Source: Caulobacter sp. RHG1
GTDB lineage: Bacteria; Pseudomonadota; Alphaproteobacteria; Caulobacterales; Caulobacteraceae
NCBI RefSeq assembly: GCF_013181195.1
Contig: NZ_SMZP01000008.1
Location: forward strand, 1-64,000
Direction: 5' to 3'
DNA length: 64,000 nucleotides
Of the stretch, positions 61,172 to 64,000 are shown piece by piece (the first letter of the stretch is position 1; the number at the start of each line of letters is the position of its first letter). The notes under the pieces are model-generated. The model searched no databases. It had not been told where the DNA came from and saw only the letters and a list, made by a program, of their open reading frames with translations. A program made the position numbers and the translations under genes.

Positions 61172-62119
61172 ATGAGCAGTCGCCACCTGGTCGACCCACA
61201 GCTGCTGCCGTTGCTGGAGCTGGTCCCGCCCTTGCGGCTTTCCGAGGAGGTGCTGCCCGCGATGCGCTCGCGGCCGCGAATGTTCCAGCCCGATCCTGCC
61301 GACCTCGAACGCACCGACCTGGAGATTCGGAAGATCCCCGGTCCGGCCGGCGCGCCGGAGGTCGAGATCCTGGTCTACACGCCACGCCAGGCCGCTTCTT
61401 CTCGCCCCGCCGTGCTGCACATCCATGGCGGCGGCTATGTGGCTGGCGACGCGCGCGATCTCGAGGCCGCCCACCGCCCGCTGGCGGCGACCCTGGGCTG
61501 CACGATCGCTTCGGTGAACTACCGCCTGGCCCCCGAGACCGTGTTTCCCGGCGCGATCGAGGACTGCTACGCGGCGCTGAGCTGGTTGATGGCTTCGGCC
61601 GATGAACTGGGCGTAGACGCCGCGCGGGTCGGGATCATGGGCGAAAGCGCCGGCGGCGGTCTGGCCGCGGCCCTGGCCCTGCTGGTCCGCGATCGCGGCG
61701 AGCACACGATCGCCTTCCAGCACCTGATCTACCCGATGATCGACGACCGCACCTGCGTCACCGCCGATCCGCACCCGTATGTCGGCGAGTTCGTCTGGAC
61801 CCCGACCTCCAACCATTTCGGCTGGACCAGCCTGCTGGGCAGGCCGCCCGGCGACGCTGACGTTTCGCTCTATGCCGCCGCCGCGCGCGCTTCTGACCTC
61901 TCAGGCCTGCCCAAGACCTATATCGCCACCGGCGCCCTCGACCTCTTCCTGGAGGAGAACCTCGCCTACGCCCAGCGCCTGATCCGCGCGGGGGTGCCGA
62001 CCGAGCTGCATGTCTATCCTGGCGCTTTCCACGCCTTCCAGTGGGCGGCCCATACCGACGTCGCCCAGGCCGCCGCCCGCGACAGCACCCAGGCCCTGGC
62101 CCGCGCGATGACCCGGTAG
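61172..62119 (+). CDS. Alpha/beta-hydrolase fold-3 esterase (HSL-like)
   Basis: A 315-residue cytoplasmic esterase. Oxyanion motif HIHGGG (His85), nucleophile Ser159 in GESAGG, acid and base residues in ATGALDLFLEE and YPGAFHAFQWA. The set matches the hormone-sensitive-lipase family; typical substrates are short-chain esters. The ATG at 61172 has GAGGAAA upstream. No operon partner is evident. Confidence 0.9.
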   Translation: MSSRHLVDPQLLPLLELVPPLRLSEEVLPAMRSRPRMFQPDPADLERTDLEIRKIPGPAGAPEVEILVYTPRQAASSRPAVLHIHGGGYVAGDARDLEAAHRPLAATLGCTIASVNYRLAPETVFPGAIEDCYAALSWLMASADELGVDAARVGIMGESAGGGLAAALALLVRDRGEHTIAFQHLIYPMIDDRTCVTADPHPYVGEFVWTPTSNHFGWTSLLGRPPGDADVSLYAAAARASDLSGLPKTYIATGALDLFLEENLAYAQRLIRAGVPTELHVYPGAFHAFQWAAHTDVAQAAARDSTQALARAMTR

Positions 62120-62237
62120 CAGGCCTCGCCCCGCGAGACTGGGTGGAAGGGGCGCACCGGGGTTGGGGGGTGTGCGCCCCTTCCTGATCGCAGCGACTGC
62201 ACCGCGATCCCCCGCGCCGTCGCGCGGGATGGCGAGA

Positions 62238-63632
62238 TCAGACGCCCGAGCGGCCCACAGGACCGCCCAGCGCCCGATAAAGATTGATCGACGCCGCCGC
62301 CTGTTCCTGACGCAACTGGATCAGGGTCTGCCGGGCCCCGTAGAGGCTGCGCTGAGCGTCGAGCAGCTCGATGCGGTTCTCTATGCCGGCCCGGAAACGG
62401 CGCTGCGACAGCTCGGTCCGGCGTTCTGCCGCCCCGACCACCGCGACCTGCGCTTGGATCTGACCGCCATAGGTGGCGCGAGCCGCCAGACCGTCGGCGA
62501 CTTCGCGGAACGCCGTCTGCACGGCCTTCTCGTAGTTGGCGACCGCCAGGTTGCTGCGCACATCGCTCAGGGCGTGCTGCGCGCGCAGCCGGCCGCCCTG
62601 GAACAGCGGCAGCGAAATCTGCGGCGTGTAGGTCCAGGTGCGCGAAGCCGTATCGAAGAGCCGGTCCAGATCGCCCGACGCAAAGCCGTACTGGCCCGTC
62701 AGCGACAGCGTCGGGAAGAACGCGGCCTTGGCGGCGCGAACATCGGCCTGGGCGGCTTTCAGGCGCTGCTCGGCCTGCAGGATGTCGGGCCGGCGCGTCA
62801 GGAGGTCCGACGGCAGGCCCGCCGCGATCTCCACGACCACCGGCTGATCGACCAGGGCCAAGGGCGCCGGAAGGTCCGCCGGCAAGGGCGCGCCGACGAC
62901 CAGCGCCAGCGCGTTCTGGGCCTGACGATATCCGCGCTCGGCCGCTTCCAGCTCGGCCTGGGCGGTCGTGGCCAGCCCTTCGGCCTGGGCCAGCTCGACG
63001 CCATCCGACTGCCCCGCCTGCTTCAGACGCCGGGTCAGCGCGAGAGAGGCCGACCAGTCCTTGGCGGTCAGGCGCGCAAGTTGCAGCCGCTCGTCGGCGG
63101 CCCGCTCGGCCAGATAGGCCTCGACCACGGCCGACACCAGGGTGATGCGCGCGGCCCGCGCGCCCTCCTCGGCCGCCAGGTAGGTCGCGAAGGCGCTCTG
63201 GGACTGGTTACGAAGCCGACCAAACAGGTCGAGCTCGAACGCCGTCAACGACAGGCTGACCGTCGTCATGCTCAGCGCCATGCCCTGCATCATCGGCTGG
63301 TGGGTGCCCGAATACTGCCCGCCGGCCTGGACCTGCGGGAGGAACGCGGCGTCCTGGGCGCGTGACTGGGCGCGCGCCGCCTGCGCCTCCAGCAGGGCGA
63401 CGCGCAGATCGCGGCTGTCGGTCAGAGACAGCTCGACCAGACGCCGAAGCCGCGCATCCCGCACGACGGAGGTCCAGTCGAGATCGGCGACCGCGACTCC
63501 GTCCACCGGGGTGGTCGCCGGATAGGCGGCGGGCAGGATGTTCAGATCCGGCTTGCGCTCGGGATAGGACTGGCAAGCCGACAGGCAGAGGACGGCGGCG
63601 GCCGCTGCGAGAACGTGGGTGCGGGTCATCAT
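62238..63632 (-). CDS. RND efflux outer-membrane factor (NodT-type lipoprotein)
   Basis: A 464-residue outer-membrane channel lipoprotein with lipobox LSAC (Cys20). It has the repeated OMF/TolC-fold halves (near LVELSLTDSRDLRVALLEAQAARAQ and RPDILQAEQRLKAAQADVRAAKAAFFPTLSLTGQYG). The NodT branch pattern includes LSQRRFRAGIENRIELLDAQRSLY. The start at 63632 overlaps the pump gene by a TGATG; an ATG at 63629 is equally plausible. It completes a tripartite efflux operon. Confidence 0.92.
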   Translation of the reverse strand: MMTRTHVLAAAAAVLCLSACQSYPERKPDLNILPAAYPATTPVDGVAVADLDWTSVVRDARLRRLVELSLTDSRDLRVALLEAQAARAQSRAQDAAFLPQVQAGGQYSGTHQPMMQGMALSMTTVSLSLTAFELDLFGRLRNQSQSAFATYLAAEEGARAARITLVSAVVEAYLAERAADERLQLARLTAKDWSASLALTRRLKQAGQSDGVELAQAEGLATTAQAELEAAERGYRQAQNALALVVGAPLPADLPAPLALVDQPVVVEIAAGLPSDLLTRRPDILQAEQRLKAAQADVRAAKAAFFPTLSLTGQYGFASGDLDRLFDTASRTWTYTPQISLPLFQGGRLRAQHALSDVRSNLAVANYEKAVQTAFREVADGLAARATYGGQIQAQVAVVGAAERRTELSQRRFRAGIENRIELLDAQRSLYGARQTLIQLRQEQAAASINLYRALGGPVGRSGV

Positions 63633-64000
63633 CAGGCTCCCTTGCCGGCCTGGCCACGCGACCAGCGGGGCAGACGAACGGCCTTCAGACGCTCGCTCAG
63701 CTGACCTGCCGTGGTCAGCACGAAGACGAAGAAGACCGGCACGAAGAAGATGGCCAGGAAGGTCGCCGTCAGCATGCCGCCGAACACCCCCGTGCCGATC
63801 GAGTGCTGGGTGGCGGCGCTGGCGCCCGCGGCGATCATCAGCGGCACGACGCCCAGGGTGAAGGCCAGCGAGGTCATGATGATCGGACGCAGGCGCAGGC
63901 GCGCCGCCTCGATCGTGGCCTCGACCAGACCCTTGCCGTCCTCGCGCAGCTGCTTGGCGAACTCGACGATCAGGATGGCGTTCTTCGCCGACAGGCCGAT
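63632..64000 (-). CDS. RND efflux pump inner-membrane subunit, 3' end only
   Basis: The last 122 codons of an AcrB/MexB-type transporter; the gene continues past the right edge. Visible features are the cytoplasmic-side SAKNAILIVEFAKQLRE with the conserved GLxxKNAILIVEFA motif, then RLRPIIMTSLAFTLGVVPL and the final helices GVFGGMLTATFLAIFFVPVFFV. These are diagnostic of the HAE1 drug-efflux family. The stop overlaps the outer-membrane factor start. Confidence 0.92.
   Translation of the reverse strand: MGLSAKNAILIVEFAKQLREDGKGLVEATIEAARLRLRPIIMTSLAFTLGVVPLMIAAGASAATQHSIGTGVFGGMLTATFLAIFFVPVFFVFVLTTAGQLSERLKAVRLPRWSRGQAGKGA

Noticed and set aside
1..64000. tRNA, rRNA, CRISPR array, prophage or transposase genes
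   Set aside because: No T-loop-like or anticodon-arm patterns, no regularly spaced direct repeats, and no integrase, transposase or phage structural proteins were recognised by eye.

Overview
This 64 kb window reads as ordinary chromosomal DNA from a high-GC alphaproteobacterium, most likely Caulobacter or a close relative. The main clues are an intact holdfast-anchor operon (hfaA-hfaB-hfaD), several TonB-dependent receptors, DUF2336, DUF3126 and PAS_5-type proteins, a MASE1 hybrid kinase, and dense gene packing with many ATGA/GTGA stop-start overlaps. I see no prophage, transposase, CRISPR array, tRNA or rRNA gene. The genus is inferred from gene content, not from a marker gene.

Layout. 1-714 has no gene, lower GC, and up to five tandem promoter-like elements pointing left out of the window. 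They resemble a stable-RNA (rrn-type) promoter array. 0.7-2.4 kb: Rrf2 regulator, two-CBS protein and rhomboid protease. 2.5-5.9 kb: hfaABD behind a perfect-looking sigma-54 promoter, followed by a DsbA-like oxidoreductase. 5.9-7.7 kb: a periplasmic ClpP-like protein and two small secreted paralogues whose upstream regions are also conserved. 7.8-14.1 kb: two orphan hybrid histidine kinases flanking the ABC-F ATPase Uup. 14.2-16.6 kb: a NitT/TauT-type ABC importer. 16.7-21.5 kb: a Pro-rich secreted protein, a DUF2336 protein, a repeat element and an M16 lipoprotein peptidase. 21.6-25.9 kb: a Cys/Asn-rich secreted protein, a PAS protein, an aldo/keto reductase and a GMC oxidoreductase.

26.1-34.0 kb forms a coherent scavenging locus: TonB receptor, secreted nucleoside hydrolase, DUF218 protein, a divergent ROK repressor and an MFS carrier, with a palindromic operator candidate between receptor and repressor. 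34.3-37.2 kb: gamma carbonic anhydrase, phoH preceded by an orphan intrinsic terminator, and three tandem small secreted paralogues of an unrecognised family. 37.3-49.3 kb is mostly transport and metabolism: OPT transporter, GNAT/TetR/MFS regulon, DUF3126, LysR, glutaminyl cyclase, cysE, a nucleoside-phosphorylase-like protein, Nudix, nitroreductase, a 54-residue ORF coupled to a DUF6338-type membrane protein, and queF.

49.4-64.0 kb: SDR, TorF-type porin, an MFS/TonB-receptor/GntR group whose receptor carries an EF-hand-like loop, a methionine transporter (metN-metI plus metQ) split by a redox-type HxlR/quinone-reductase pair, YceI, an HSL-type hydrolase, and an RND efflux outer-membrane protein with the 3' end of its pump gene running off the right edge.

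The best candidates for undescribed biology are the three tandem GRC...VC secreted proteins, the CRAV...LCRA paralogue pair with its duplicated promoter, the ROK-controlled nucleoside locus, the structured region ending in a terminator just before phoH, and the leftward promoter array.
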